Assembly: GCA_030685235.1 (NCBI GenBank)
Contig: MU839162.1
Coordinates: forward strand, 62,001 to 126,000
Direction: 5' to 3'
Origin: Copromyces sp. CBS 386.78
Lineage: Eukaryota; Ascomycota; Sordariomycetes; Sordariales; Sordariaceae
Length of the DNA: 64,000 nucleotides
In this document: piece by piece, positions 11,827-23,199 of the stretch
Layout of the letters: each line of letters starts with the position of its first letter
Position numbering within the stretch: the stretch's first letter is position 1
The notes under the pieces: generated by a model
Databases searched by the model: none
What the model was told of the DNA's origin: nothing
The model's input: only the letters and a program-made list of their open reading frames with translations
Program-made: the position numbers and the translations under genes

Positions 11827-12160
11827 TTCCAGCAACACCTAAAATTTCGACCCAAGTGTTGCTGGAACAGGGGGGGTTGCTAGTACCGGGGTCGGGTACA
11901 CGGGCCGCACTACCAAAACCACCTAAAAAAAACCCTATGCCTAAACTTTTGTCCCCCGCTATAAGACTATACTAACCCTAACCCTACGCTTTCTACCCTT
12001 TTTTTCCGCCCCAAAATTTCACCTTCCTATACAAATTTAGGAGCAAATTTTCGATTTTCTGTGTGCAATTTGCATATTTGCGCTTACCCATACAAAAAGG
12101 GGGGTTTTGGGGGTTACTGTTGCTATTACAGGGGGGTTGCTCCCAGAGGGTGTTGCATTT
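11827..12160. repeat. Unidentified low-GC segment with hairpin and recurring ACAGGGGGGTTGCT motif
   Basis: A perfect 12-bp inverted repeat (TTCCAGCAACAC at 11827-11838 and its complement at 11856-11867) is followed at once by ACAGGGGGGGTTGCT. Nearly the same string recurs at 12126-12141, and a weaker form (TTACAGGGGTGCT) follows near 12159. Between them lie runs of A/T, C and G, and two telomere-like CTAACC units at 11972-11985. This looks like an old mobile-element fragment, but I cannot assign it to a family. Confidence 0.35.
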
Positions 12161-13303
12161 ACAGGGGTGCTGACTGTACCTCTTCTTGCAGATACCCTTT
12201 ACCCGCCGCCAAGCCTCCCGCGGATGCCTCCCTTGACTGCGCACTATAGGCGCCTCCATTTGCTGCTTTGCTTGAGGCTGGACACTTGCGTCTGCGACAA
12301 GCGCCGATGGGACAAGCAAATAAATAGAAGAAAAGCATAGAAAATGTTTATTTGGTATGCTACAATAGAAAGGGGATCTCCACTAGGAGTAAACATTGAC
12401 GCAGTTGGAAATTGATGATAACACCAACCTGACAGCCTGGATCCTTTGGAGCAAGTACCTTGACGGAGCTAGACCAATGTTCCCAACACGTGTATCAGGA
12501 CCTCGAATCTCGATCTGATCTCTGTGTCAGGTGTCAGATATACGGTGTCGAGATCGAACAATTCGGTTTACCTAGCTAAGCGCTCGCTGTAAGTGTGTAA
12601 TAAGGTCGTCAAAGAGCCGCTGACGTCTATGCGAGGCATTTTAGGTTGGCAGTTTGTGAAAGGTCAGCCAGCCCACGGTTGTCCATGTGAGAGGCTCATT
12701 GTCGTACTTCTCCAACAGTAAGCCGGCTTTGTCCTGATCATTCTGCCCTCTGACTGCGACGGTCTGAGACATCAAGTCTAGGTCGACCGAGTCACATCAA
12801 CCGTCGGTCTTGCTCATCCACCAACGACCGGTTGGCCCGTATCAAACAAACCCCGCGTATAAATGGCTGACTATCGCTCATCGTTGATCATATGAATGAG
12901 AGCCATCTTTGTTCAAAGAGCCGCTCTAATTCGCGCTCATCGCGGTATGCGGCGCCCGGTTTCGGTTCGGATACGGCGGTCGAAGGAATGAGACCAAGAT
13001 TCGCATCTTAAGGGCAGCGCGTCTGAATGGACGAGATGACGAGGCAGAATGCATGGCGGAACCATTAACGAGGTCGCAAAAAAACGTGGCTGTGTAGTCA
13101 AACTTGAAAGAGGCTCTTCCGCCACCCTCTCGATATCGTGAAATGTTGAGATTTGTACAGAGTCCATCCAGATGTTCTTCGATTTGTGACTTGATGAAGG
13201 CGCAGCTCACCCCCTCGCGGGAAAGCCCCCGGTCTGTCCTGCCGCCGTCCAGGCTGGAAAGGTCAATAGTGGGTCTCTGGTCTCCTGGAAGTAGTGATGG
13301 TTT

Positions 13304-13334
13304 ATTTCTGAAAAAATAAGATTTTTTCAGAAAT
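13304..13334. repeat. Perfect 14-bp AT hairpin
   Basis: ATTTCTGAAAAAAT at 13304-13317 is followed, after a 3-nt loop, by its exact reverse complement at 13321-13334. A partial third copy of TTTTCAGAAA follows. It lies in a gene-free region; a foldback-element tip or a cruciform-prone site are both possible. Confidence 0.7.
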
Positions 13335-14518
13335 TTTCAGAAAATTGAAATTCAGTAAATAACACTAGTGTAAATGATCCGTGCACACAACCCATAATCC
13401 TCTACAACCAGGGCACCTTTTCAATATTCATCCACTCCATCAATTATCAACGAAACTATATGAAACGGACCGCGATCGATTCGTAGAAGCTTAGAGAATA
13501 CCCTTACGATGCCACCTTTTCAAAACGAGACGATTTATCGCCAGTTTGAGATGCGCCCGCACTCTGGCAATCTCGCTGCCTAGGTGCCGCTATTACAACT
13601 GGCTAATACCTGCGAAACTTGTATAGCCCGTGCGGGGAGGCCCGTGCACGAAAGAAACATCACGTTTTTTACCTTTCTTTTACTTACTTTACGTTACTTT
13701 ACATTGACCGTGAATTTCCAACCCACCACTACCTGGAAGGGCCCGGTGGGGGATATGAACGCATATGATTGGCCACAGCCCCTTGCCCCATCTGCTCGGC
13801 AATGAACCCTGCGAACCTAGCGCGCTCGCTACCTTACATTTTCCAGCGCTCGTGCCCTCCCGCAAATCTGGTGCCCTTGTTGCAATGCCCGTGCCTGGTT
13901 GTCTCGAACCGCTGTGAGGGAACTCACAAAGGACACTGGTGCGGATAGTGCGCGTTGCCCCTGTCCCGGTGAAGCTCTCCTTCCCTAGCAAGACAAAGGC
14001 TTTACGTGCATCCTTTGACTTTGATACCCACTGCAGCCACACATTGGCAGCTGAGCACTTGTACCAGCAGGTAGAGGTAACCTCGCCGACGACCGTGGGA
14101 TGTGGTGATGCATGACGGGTACCACTCCGCCTCCAACACATCGTCTTCCAAATTTGTTTGTCCCGCCCCCCCTTTCCAGTTTCCCGAAATACATAAGCCC
14201 CCAGGCCCCGAGCCCTTGACCTTGGCCCTTTCCTTCTTCTTCACCGAATTGTCAACTGCTATGCGACTTTAATCGAGCGTCCGCTGTCTCAAACGTGTAT
14301 CCCTCCAAATAGTACTCGAGAATCTGACAACCTTAAGCCCATGAAACTGCGAGCGCCGGCCACGATCCGCCCAAAAGTCGCACCCGTGCCCCTCTGCTGT
14401 CAGCTAGCAACGACGCCTCTCACCTGAACGAAACAGTCCGCTCACCAAGGCCCACCCAAATCGCGAGGACACGACACACGCAACATCTCCGTAAAAGGTC
14501 CTGGTATAAACCGCAAAC

Positions 14519-15839
14519 ATGATGGGCTCAAAACCGATACCCAAGTCCGATAAGGAGCTCCAGCCCTACAACATGGCGGTCGCCGGCCAGTATGTTGCTT
14601 TCTTGCCTCGAGACTCACCCGCATCCGCTTTTTGGACTTGGTGTTAACATTTCGGGCAGTGACGGTACAATGTGCGACTCTCAAGGCGAACTCTTCATCA
14701 AACCCTGCACCGATCAGGAGCTCCGGTTTTACAAGACGGCCAATGAGAGCCACCAGGCTTTCGCCGATTTGATGCCCGTCTTCATGGGCGAACTAGCACT
14801 CAACGATACGACAGACGTCAATGACATCGACGAGCAGCTCCCCGCTGTTTCCAGCATGATTCCCACGGAAACAAAAGCCAAGGTTATCAAGCAAGCAAAG
14901 GAACAAGCTGCTGAGGCCGCCGCCCCCCATCCCGCGTCGAGCGATGAGAAAGGGTGGGAGGAGAAGGCCAAGTCCAAAAAGATCAAGACTAACAAATCGG
15001 TGGTACTGGAAAATTCGGCGTACGGCTACACGCGTCCCAACATTATGGATGCCAAACTCGGCAAGCGGCTGTGGGCGGATGATGCGCCCCAAGCAAAGAA
15101 AATCAAGTTTGATGAAGTCAGCGCAGAAACGACAAGTGGCTCCCACGGTTTTCGCATCGCCGGCATGCGCGTCTACAAAGGAGACACCGACCCTGGAAAG
15201 CTGGACGCGATGGGCTACAAAGTCTACGACAAAAACTATGGCCGGAATATAGTCAAGGGACATAATCTCTTGGAGGCGATGCGCAAGTTTATCTTCAATT
15301 CTCAGGCCGGTATAGATGAGGAACTCGGCAAGATCATTGCGGGTCTTTTCCTCAATGACCTTAGGCGCATCGAGGAGGTGTTGGCCTCGGAGGAGAGCAG
15401 AATGTACTCTGCGAGCTTGCTGTTCACATTCGAAGGAGATGGCAATGCGTTGAGAGCCGCGCTTGACCAGACAAGAGCCGACATGTCGGCTGAGCAATAC
15501 AAGAAGGAAGATGGACCGTACACGCCCGGTCTATCTGCATCTCGCGTTGATAGTGGCATCGAGATGGATGACGAGGGCCAGATGGTGTTCCCAATCAACG
15601 CAGCCATGAGCCAAAACATGATATTGGCGAATCTTGCTCAGACACCCGGTTCCCAGGATATGGAATTATCTGCGGATTCCGACGGAGAGAGCTCCAACGG
15701 CGATATTCCTCGCATTTACTCGCTGAAACTAATTGACTTTGCCCATGCCGAGTGGACACCCGGGCAAGGACCAGACGAGAACTCTCTGTTTGGCGTTCGA
15801 AGTCTGATCAAGATCTTTGAACAGCTAGCAGATGACTGA
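14519..15839 (+). CDS. Inositol polyphosphate (multi)kinase, IPK/Arg82 family
   Basis: Exons 14519-14589 and 14660-15839 (GT-AG, branch-like GTTAACA) give 416 residues, with the junction restoring the family's QPYNMAVAGHDGTM start. The kinase signature PxxxDxKxG is present as PNIMDAKLG at about 177. The C-terminal SLKLIDFAHAEW holds the metal-binding Asp, and SASLLFTFEGD matches the family SLLF strand. An insert rich in Glu, Ala and Lys (about 90-160) precedes the PDKG motif. IPK enzymes phosphorylate inositol phosphates such as IP3 and IP4; yeast Arg82 also acts in the nucleus on transcription and feeds mRNA export and polyphosphate control. Whether this is the multikinase or an IP6-kinase paralogue is not settled; the lack of a long N-terminal region favours the multikinase. 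Confidence 0.88.
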
Positions 15840-16700
15840 AGGGCAGGTCTACTGAAAGCAATCGTGGAGTTAAAGCGGCATTTCAAGGCGTTCGGGGTTG
15901 CGACTGTGGCTACCTTGCGAGACTACGGTTAGAGCATGTAACGGGAAGGCTAGAGGCAGAGGAAGAAACGAAAAGGGAAGACAGCATATACAGAATATAT
16001 ATGCACGGTAAGACGAGAGGTTTCTAATGTCCGTTATGAACATCATCAAAAGAAGGCGAACCAGCTGTACGGGTCTATTTGGGGGACGGCTTTCTTTTCA
16101 TATAATATACCCATCATTTTCATTGTACATTGTTAGGTACCTGGTGACACTGTCAGATTCCTAACTTGATTGTATCATATGAAAGGTCTTGTACATAATA
16201 AAAATGACAGTTCATATCTCTATGCTCCAACCATGTGCCATGCTTAGCTGGTCTACCAGTTTATGATCACACTGCTGCCTGAGTTGCTAAAGTAAAATAT
16301 GCTTCTAGTTTCTGGTAAACACGCGAGCAAGGGCGGGAATCTCTGATAGAAGGTTGGTGACTGGCTGTTTTAACTCGATTTCTACCTTAAAACACGCGGG
16401 ATGGGATGAAAGGCGAACATGGCCCTTTGGCACGCTACCTCCAGGGTACACAGCGTTTGCGCCCCACTGCAGCCGCTAAACTCGGCTCCAACAGCCTTGC
16501 TGCAGTGAGCATCACCGGCAGCTCTTTCCACCTGCATGCCACAATCATCCCTGCACGCCAGAGGTTGGACTTTAAACTCTACAGCTTCTACTCCAACGGG
16601 CGCAGACGTAGACGAGCCTTCTACACGAGAGGAGGAATGATACATACCTATCCAACAGCTTGTGAATTCACACCGTTCACGCGCTGAAACATAGCCCACC
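15840..16700. other. Intergenic region between the inositol kinase gene and clp1
   Basis: About 860 bp with the kinase 3' UTR (AT-rich from about 16000) and the clp1 promoter and leader. No gene or repeat seen. Confidence 0.6.
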
Positions 16701-18509
16701 ATGTCGATTCCTGGCCTTGGTCAAATAGCTCCACAGGTAAACAAATCAAGTACCGCTTAGGCGTGCTTCGTATAGGCGCGCCGCGTATCCAACGTCATCC
16801 CCATCCCCTTCCAAGCCTCTATCTATCCCATTGTCGCACCCGTGACCCGTGTGTCTACAAGAGATCACACCAGCTAACCATGGCCTGTCATTTGCTGATC
16901 TACGAGAAATCTAGGCTCCCACATCTACTCAGCGAACCATCAACCTCCGACCGTTTGGCGAATGGCGCTTCTCCATTCCCCACCAACACAGCACCTTCTC
17001 CTCGAACTCCTCCGCCGCCGGAGTCACCGTCCGCCTCGTAGCCGGTACCGCTGAACGCGACGGCACCGAACTCACGCCCCACAAGGACTACACGTTCCTC
17101 CCGGGTACCAAATCGAAGCTCTTCACAGACCAAGGATGCACTCTCGAGATCAACAATACGGGCGGCTACCCCCTCGAAGACCGCGTGGCCGAATACCCGC
17201 ACCCGGAACAATCGCCTATGGCTAGCTATATTAACCTTCATTTCGGCTTACAAGATCACGAGCGCGCCACGGCCGCGCAGCCACAATACCCACCACCACA
17301 CCAACAAGGAAGGCAAGGGGGAGGAGGACCAAGGCCAAAACCCGGACCAAGAGTGCTAGTCTGCGGTCCCTACTGCGTTGGCAAGACCTCCCTCGTCAAA
17401 TACCTCGGCGCCCTCGCCACACGCATGGGCTCCCAGCCGCTGGTGGCCAATCTGAACCCCACCGACGGCCTGCTGTCTCTGCCTGGAACGTTGAGCGCGG
17501 CCGTGTTCGGCACGCTGATGGACGTGGAGGAGCCGGCAGGCGGGTTTGGCGTGTCGAGCACGCCGATTAGCGGGCCCAGTCAGACCGTTAAGAATCCACT
17601 TGCCTTTTATTTTGGACGCGAGAAGGCGGGCGAGGACGTGGACACGTGGAGGCAGATGACGGAGCGGCTGGCGGTGTTGTGTATGCGCAAGTTTGAGAGG
17701 AATCGGGATGTCAGGGTCGCGGGGTTGTTGGTTGATACGGCTCCCGTTGAGGCGGGAGATAAGGAGGGGCAGGAGCTGTTGGGGTGGGCGGTTAGGCAGT
17801 TTGATGGTGAGTTTCTCTCTCTCCCTCTCTGGTGTGACTCTGAGATGGAGGGCGGTTGAAAACTAACGAGTGGTGTGGTTTTCAGTCAACTACGTCGTTG
17901 TGCTCGGCTCTGAACAGCTAAAGACAGAACTCGGGCAGCGGTTCGCAAGCGAGAAGACGACCTTTGGAGAGCCGATCACCGTCCTCGGTCTAAACAAATC
18001 GGATGGGGCTGTCCAGATAGACAAGGGGTGGAGGCAGAAGTCGACAGAGACGGCGATCAAGGAGTACTTCTTTGGTGGCATCAAGGCGCGATTGAGCCCC
18101 TTTACACAATCCGCTAGCTTCGACGAGCTGGTTGTTTTCAAGGCGCCCGAAGGTGAGTCTTTTCCCCTCTTCCCTCTGCACGGCGACTACTACCTTAACT
18201 CTACCTACCGAGAATCCAAGCTAACGCCTGACTTGCACACAAACAGAACCCTACGAAGGCGCACCAGTCCTCGAGCGAGTCGAAATCACCCCCGAAATGG
18301 CCCACTGGACACTAGCAGTCATGATCGCCTCCGTGACCGACTCGCCGCAGGCCATCCGTTTCTCTTCCGTGTTGGGCTTCGTCGTCATCGCCGACGTGGA
18401 CGTGGAGCGCAGGCGGGTCAAGTTCCTGTCGCCCGTCAGCGGTCGGCTGGGTAACCACCCGCTCATCTGGGGACGCTGGCCGGAACCGTACCTCAACTTG
18501 CTGGCGTAG
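16701..18509 (+). CDS. clp1: mRNA cleavage and polyadenylation factor Clp1
   Basis: Four exons: 16701-16736, 16915-17806, 17886-18152 and 18247-18509, all with GT-AG junctions, giving 485 residues. The tiny first exon (MSIPGLGQIAPQ) is followed by the N-terminal beta domain (TINLRPFGEWRFSIP), the P-loop GPYCVGKTSLVKYL at about 130-143, a central RNA-kinase-like domain (NLNPTDGLLSLPGTLSA) and the conserved end WGRWPEPYLNLLA. Clp1 belongs to cleavage factor IA with Pcf11, Rna14 and Rna15 in the nucleus; it binds ATP and links cleavage to termination. The family's usual GKTS P-loop is intact. In the same frame as the TAG another 57 codons stay open (18510-18683). The exon 1 acceptor at 16913-16914 is inferred from frame and conservation. 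Confidence 0.93.
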
Positions 18510-20656
18510 GCTCACCAAAACGTATTGTGGGTGCAGATGGAAAACGGTGGTCAACAGATGAGCCTGCAGGAGGCAAACGAGCTCGAGGTGTGTTTGAGGG
18601 CGTGGCGGGACTTGGTGGCGGATACGGCTGGCGTTTGGTTGGGTTTCGAGTTGGGGTATGAGGAAAATGGAAACGGCATTTGAACGGTGTTTATGTTTTT
18701 AAAAGGGTGTCACTACCTTTACTAGCATGAGAGCCAGCGGGAACAGATTCGATACATTCTTATTACTCTATTCGTCGCCGGTTTCCTTTTTCTCGTTGGG
18801 AATTGCAAAGTGGTACTGCGAAACGTAAAGGCATTATTAGTCGGTTGTAGGTATTTGACAACACTCATAACAAGTAGCGGTAACACATTGCTTGGTACGT
18901 GTTTCGTGAAAGACAACATGGGTTGAAGTCTCATGTGATCCCTTTGATTCAACGAGGTAGGAAATGGAAGCAGTTGATGTGCAACTTTTGTATGTATGCT
19001 CTTCGGAAGATAGAGATTGAGTCTAGCGTTGGCGTTCGTTTGATCAAACGAGTTACAATCTGAGTCAGTGATATGTTGCGTCTGAACTGCTGTTTCTGCG
19101 TTAGTTACCCCTTTTCTCTTTTCATTGACTATGATACTGACCATGACGACACAAACTGTTAATTGAATATATAACTTTGAGATTGATGTGAATTCGATAT
19201 TCCATTCACTAGACAACGGTTATATATCTTCTCCTCATCGGCTCCTACGCTTGTGCCATCTTCGTCCGAAACATCGAAGCCATTGAGAATGTGTGAAGCC
19301 GCTTAGGACCTTGGCAGATTTGGTGATGATAACATTCAACAAATCCCCATTAAAATCTGGAACGAACCCCTGCATAAGTTTCTGGGAATGACGTATCTTC
19401 CCACTCGGCACACAGGAGATAGGCGAGGTAAGGGAATGCGGTGAAGAGCTTCACTGAGGTTGCCCCATTGTGCGACAACACGCTGGCATTGCTATTCTGT
19501 TTTTATTTCCTCCTTGTAGCTGAACAGCTTTGTAGGTATTTGAAAATGTATAAACAGCGGCATGTGTAGTAATCACAAGTCACAATGATCACATCAAGGA
19601 GAAATTGGACAACACATGCAGCCCTACATAAGACCCGCCTGTCGTATAAGCCAGTCTATGACTCAATTCGGCGACCCCTTTCCACAAAATGAAGATCAAA
19701 ACCGTTGAACGTTGGAAAATGCCGAATGTCGTTATTCTACCTCAGCCAGGTACCCCCATGATAGCCATCATCATCATCATCAAATCAAGGCTTTCCCTGC
19801 CTTCAAAAAGGACAATGACTGAATGGGTATCGTAACCGGGCGGACGGGGAACGAGATACGGGAACCGTTGAAGGCTGAAGGGGGCTCATCCAAGGTTGAG
19901 TGAGCGTCATATGGCTCTCCCGTCTTGTCCGTTCATACCTCCAAGGTACCCGGTCAGGGCGTCATGGAGTCAGGAACAGATGGATGGCTGGTTACGGTAG
20001 CCGGGACCCAAGACCCCCCCTTCCCCCATTTAAACAAAGAAGGGATCCCCTGGGCTTGAACGAACGAGCGATCTCTCGCTCAGCTCGCTCCACGAGAAAG
20101 CCCTTCCCCTCGTTGGCTCGTTCGTTGCACACTTGGAACAAATTGGACAATCCGGACAATTTCCGTAATGTCATACTGTATCCCAAGCACGAATAAAGAG
20201 GGACAAAAGGGCGGAAAGGTTTTCCGGTTACGGTCATTGTATGCATCGTAGCTCCACCGTTCTGCAGGTATTAATTCCGTTGGCGAGGAACCGTTGGCAA
20301 GGCGTTTCCTTTTTCTCTCGTTTTCTTCAAGTTGTGAAGAAGTGATGATGAGACGAGGGGTCGCCCTGGATTCCTTTGGCCCGGACGAGAACTCCTGGAC
20401 CAGGATAGGTATTCTGCCCCCCTTGAGACTCTCGGGGAAGGGGCCGGGGAGGAAGTTTGGGCCGTTTAGGCGGTTGACCGTCTTTGTGATGATGCTTCAG
20501 GTGAGATCATGTCACCTGGATCCATCGCATACTTGGCTGCTCTGTTGGTTCGTTGACCGCCGGGTTTCGAAGGGGCTCAGCGGGAAGTCACTTGCGGCGG
20601 GGACCTTCGGGTACGGAAAACGGGCGATTCGTTCGTTCATCTGAAGATGAGTACAT
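18510..20656. other. Intergenic region from clp1 to the edge of the RIP island
   Basis: About 2.1 kb of ordinary base composition. The first 174 bases stay open in the Clp1 frame. Near 20056-20128 there is an imperfect inverted repeat of GAACGAACGAGC type with a small GAGCGA/TCGCTC hairpin inside. No gene is supported. Confidence 0.55.
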
Positions 20657-20659
20657 AAG

Positions 20660-20682
20660 GGGCGTGTTTGGTTCGATCAACA
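20660..20682 (+). repeat. Left terminal inverted repeat of the Harbinger-type element
   Basis: Begins GGGCGTGTTTGGTTCGATC and is identical over 23 bases to the reverse complement of 32563-32585. Unlike the interior it keeps its CA and TG dinucleotides. Confidence 0.9.
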
Positions 20683-21719
20683 GATTTTCAATCTGTTTTT
20701 AACAGGGGTAGAGGAGGGTACAACGCTAGATCTGCAATAACTAATAGGGATTTCGTACCATTTTCCTTTTTTTCTTTTTTCTCTTTATTGTATAGTGGCG
20801 CCTATACGTAACGTAAGCGAAGCTATATAAATCATTATCGAAATCCTTGCTAGAAGGCTTCGTCTTTTAAATTGTAGAATTGTGACAACTATATCGAATT
20901 CGATTTTTAAGCTATTTAAAAGCGGATAACTTCCCTTAGTAGATAGGAAGCCGCTTTATAAGATTATATATAGTACGAGAGGTTTATAAGTGTAGTAGTT
21001 AGTATTATTAATTGTAAAAAATTAAGGGGTAAAGAGAGGGATGTAAATAATAGTCTATTATAATAATAGTTCAATTCGATTAAATTGTAGCAGTAGTACC
21101 TTTTACCTTCTAGTTTAGATTATTACTAGTAATAATAGCGAGTCGATATAAATTAAGATTTTTAATTAATTAAATCGAATAGAGTAGAGCCCAATCGAAT
21201 TGAATAGAGTAGGGTACCTAGCTGGGAACTCTCTCGTATATATAAATATAATATTAATTCTATAATTCTAATAATTAAAATCCTCTATTATTAATACCTT
21301 CATTTTCTCCATTTCTTACTTACTCCCCTACCTTTATTATACTTACTATTTACTTATAAATCGCTAGCTTCGTTAACGACGTTAACGATAATATATTTAA
21401 TTTAAATGAATTTATTAACGGCGGGTATTGTAAGTAGCCTAGCTATCTAGAAACGAGGCGATTCCTAACCCTTCTACCTATATACTTAAATGCTAATAAA
21501 TATAGTATTACGGCCGTATAGCTAGCGCCGCTTATTTACCCCCCTCCCCCCCCTTTGGCCTAGGTCCTACGAATACCGCCTACTAGCTGGGCTAGGCTAA
21601 CTCCGTCTACTCCGCAGCGAATTAGTATTAGAATTGACCGGGTACCACCTATTCGTATAAGCCGGCTACCCGGGTAGGTAGGGGTAGATTATTTCGTAAT
21701 CCCAGCCTTATTTCCCTAG
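20683..21719. other. AT-rich Harbinger interior, left part, undeciphered
   Basis: RIP-mutated sequence ahead of the SANT-like frame. It begins with less-mutated DNA including a short AGATTTTCAATCT palindrome (20683-20695) and then becomes TA-rich. The last few hundred bases are more C-rich and may hold the start of the SANT-like gene; no start codon can be fixed. Confidence 0.5.
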
Positions 21720-22640
21720 TTAGAGGTTATCGTTCCTCGACTACGATTTACCCCTATTAACCGCCTATCTTCCTCTACCGCCTCCTCTACTACTATTACT
21801 TCTATTATTATTACCTCTATTACCGCTACTTCTACCGCCGCTATTATAGATAGGGGTAATAATAATATTAAGCCCGCTTTATCCGACGACGAGTTTTTAC
21901 CGCTTAAAGAGGTTGGGTCCTTAAAGTAGTCTATTAATTAGACGAAGTAGTTCATTTACTACTTAGCAAATATTTAGAAGGAGTAAGCGCTATTTAACGG
22001 CCTTAAAGGGAAGAAATTAATAATAGCTTTCGATAAGGCAATTGTAACTATATATATTAAATACCCTAATTAGAATTAGAACCGCCAACGGATATATAAC
22101 CGTTAAAATATATTAAAGATTAATTACTAGTTATAATTAAACTTTATATATAAAATTAAAGTATCGTTTAACAAGAGGATTAATCTCTTTAATGCCTATA
22201 AAGATACGTAAGTATCCTTCTTAACTAACCGTCCTAAGGCTAACTATCCTAAGGCTAACTAGTTAAAAATAATTCTAATAGAAAACCGTAAGAAAATAAT
22301 ATTATTCTTTACTATTAATTAGGCGACGGGTAAGTACGTTATTAATATTTATAATTGCTTTACGACGTATATAAAAATTAAAAACCCTTTAGTAGTAGTT
22401 AAATAATAGGTATTATAAAACGACTTTAATAATAATAAAAAGAAGCGCTATAGTTAGTACCTAAAAGTTAATAATATACCCTTTAGCGGTAACGACGAAA
22501 TCGAAGAAGATGGCGACGATAATAAGGAGGAGGAGGTCGAAATTCGCTGGCTAATAAAGAAGAGAATAATTTATACCGCTAATATAAATCGGTTTATATC
22601 TTCTATTAATATTAGGTTTAAAGCCCTCTCCTAAAGATTT
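21720..22640 (+). pseudogene. SANT/Myb-like protein of the Harbinger-type element, 5' part (RIP-inactivated)
   Basis: One frame can be read continuously through this stretch apart from about twenty stops, every one TAA or TAG and so explainable as mutated Gln or Trp codons; no TGA occurs. A Thr/Ser-rich lead is followed by an acidic LSDDEFLPLKE patch. Next comes a stretch resembling the Myb/SANT-like DNA-binding domain of fungal Harbinger companions, with YNR(stop)NILKINY in the place of the usual NKWxxLKKDY and NRPKAN followed by ATGKYVIN. The frame stops at the gypsy insertion and resumes in phase at 30088. Harbinger transposition needs such a protein alongside the transposase. The family call is by resemblance. 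Confidence 0.6.
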
Positions 22641-22890
22641 TATCACAGGGTTAGACTTGTGATGTGCTGTGCTGCACTGACTGTACATATGCTGTGCCGA
22701 CCAGAGCCTAGAGCTCTGGCCACGCATATGTTATCATTACGTGCAGCCTCACGTGCCCGCGGTCTGGTTTGTAGGGTTCTCGCCTATATATAGCTAGACC
22801 TCCGCGCATACTTCCTTCTCTCCTCTTTTCTCCTTATATAATAACGTATATCTTATTATACCCTCTACGGTGCTATTTCGCCCCGTAATA
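22641..22890 (+). repeat. 5' LTR of the gypsy element
   Basis: 250 bp, alignable without gaps to 29833-30082 with differences that are all C/T or G/A transitions. The outer part keeps many CA and TG dinucleotides; the inner part has lost them. CTATATATAG near 22784 is shared by both copies and could be the TATA element. Confidence 0.96.
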
Positions 22891-23199
22891 GTTTATTATA
22901 TTTGACTATTGCGCTACGCGCGCCTATTTTAATAAAAGAGGAAGATTATTCGCATTTTAATCGCGGCAATTAACAATTAAGATTCGACCTTACGCGTTCC
23001 CAACTCGAATCGTAAACCTAGCCGTTAAATTAAGTAAAATACTAAGACGAATATTATTAAAATTGTTCGCACTCTCTTTTTCTCCTTTATACTTATTAAA
23101 ATACATTTAATTTAATAATTAATATTTAATTCTATTATTCCCCGAGCCTAGCTTATAACCGATAACTTTATCGCTATTACGGTTGTTAATACTATTATA

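Larger units (their letters stand above)
10867..14518. other. 3.65-kb divergent intergenic region, no gene supported
   Basis: Lies between the arb1 and inositol kinase starts. It contains an unusual GC-poor, motif-repeating stretch at 11827-12160 and a perfect AT hairpin at 13304-13334, both listed separately. Open frames of 60-150 codons on both strands overlap one another and show no family signal. Confidence 0.55.

Noticed and set aside
11972..11985. Interstitial telomere
   Set aside because: Only two CTAACC-type units; too short to claim a telomere seed or fusion.
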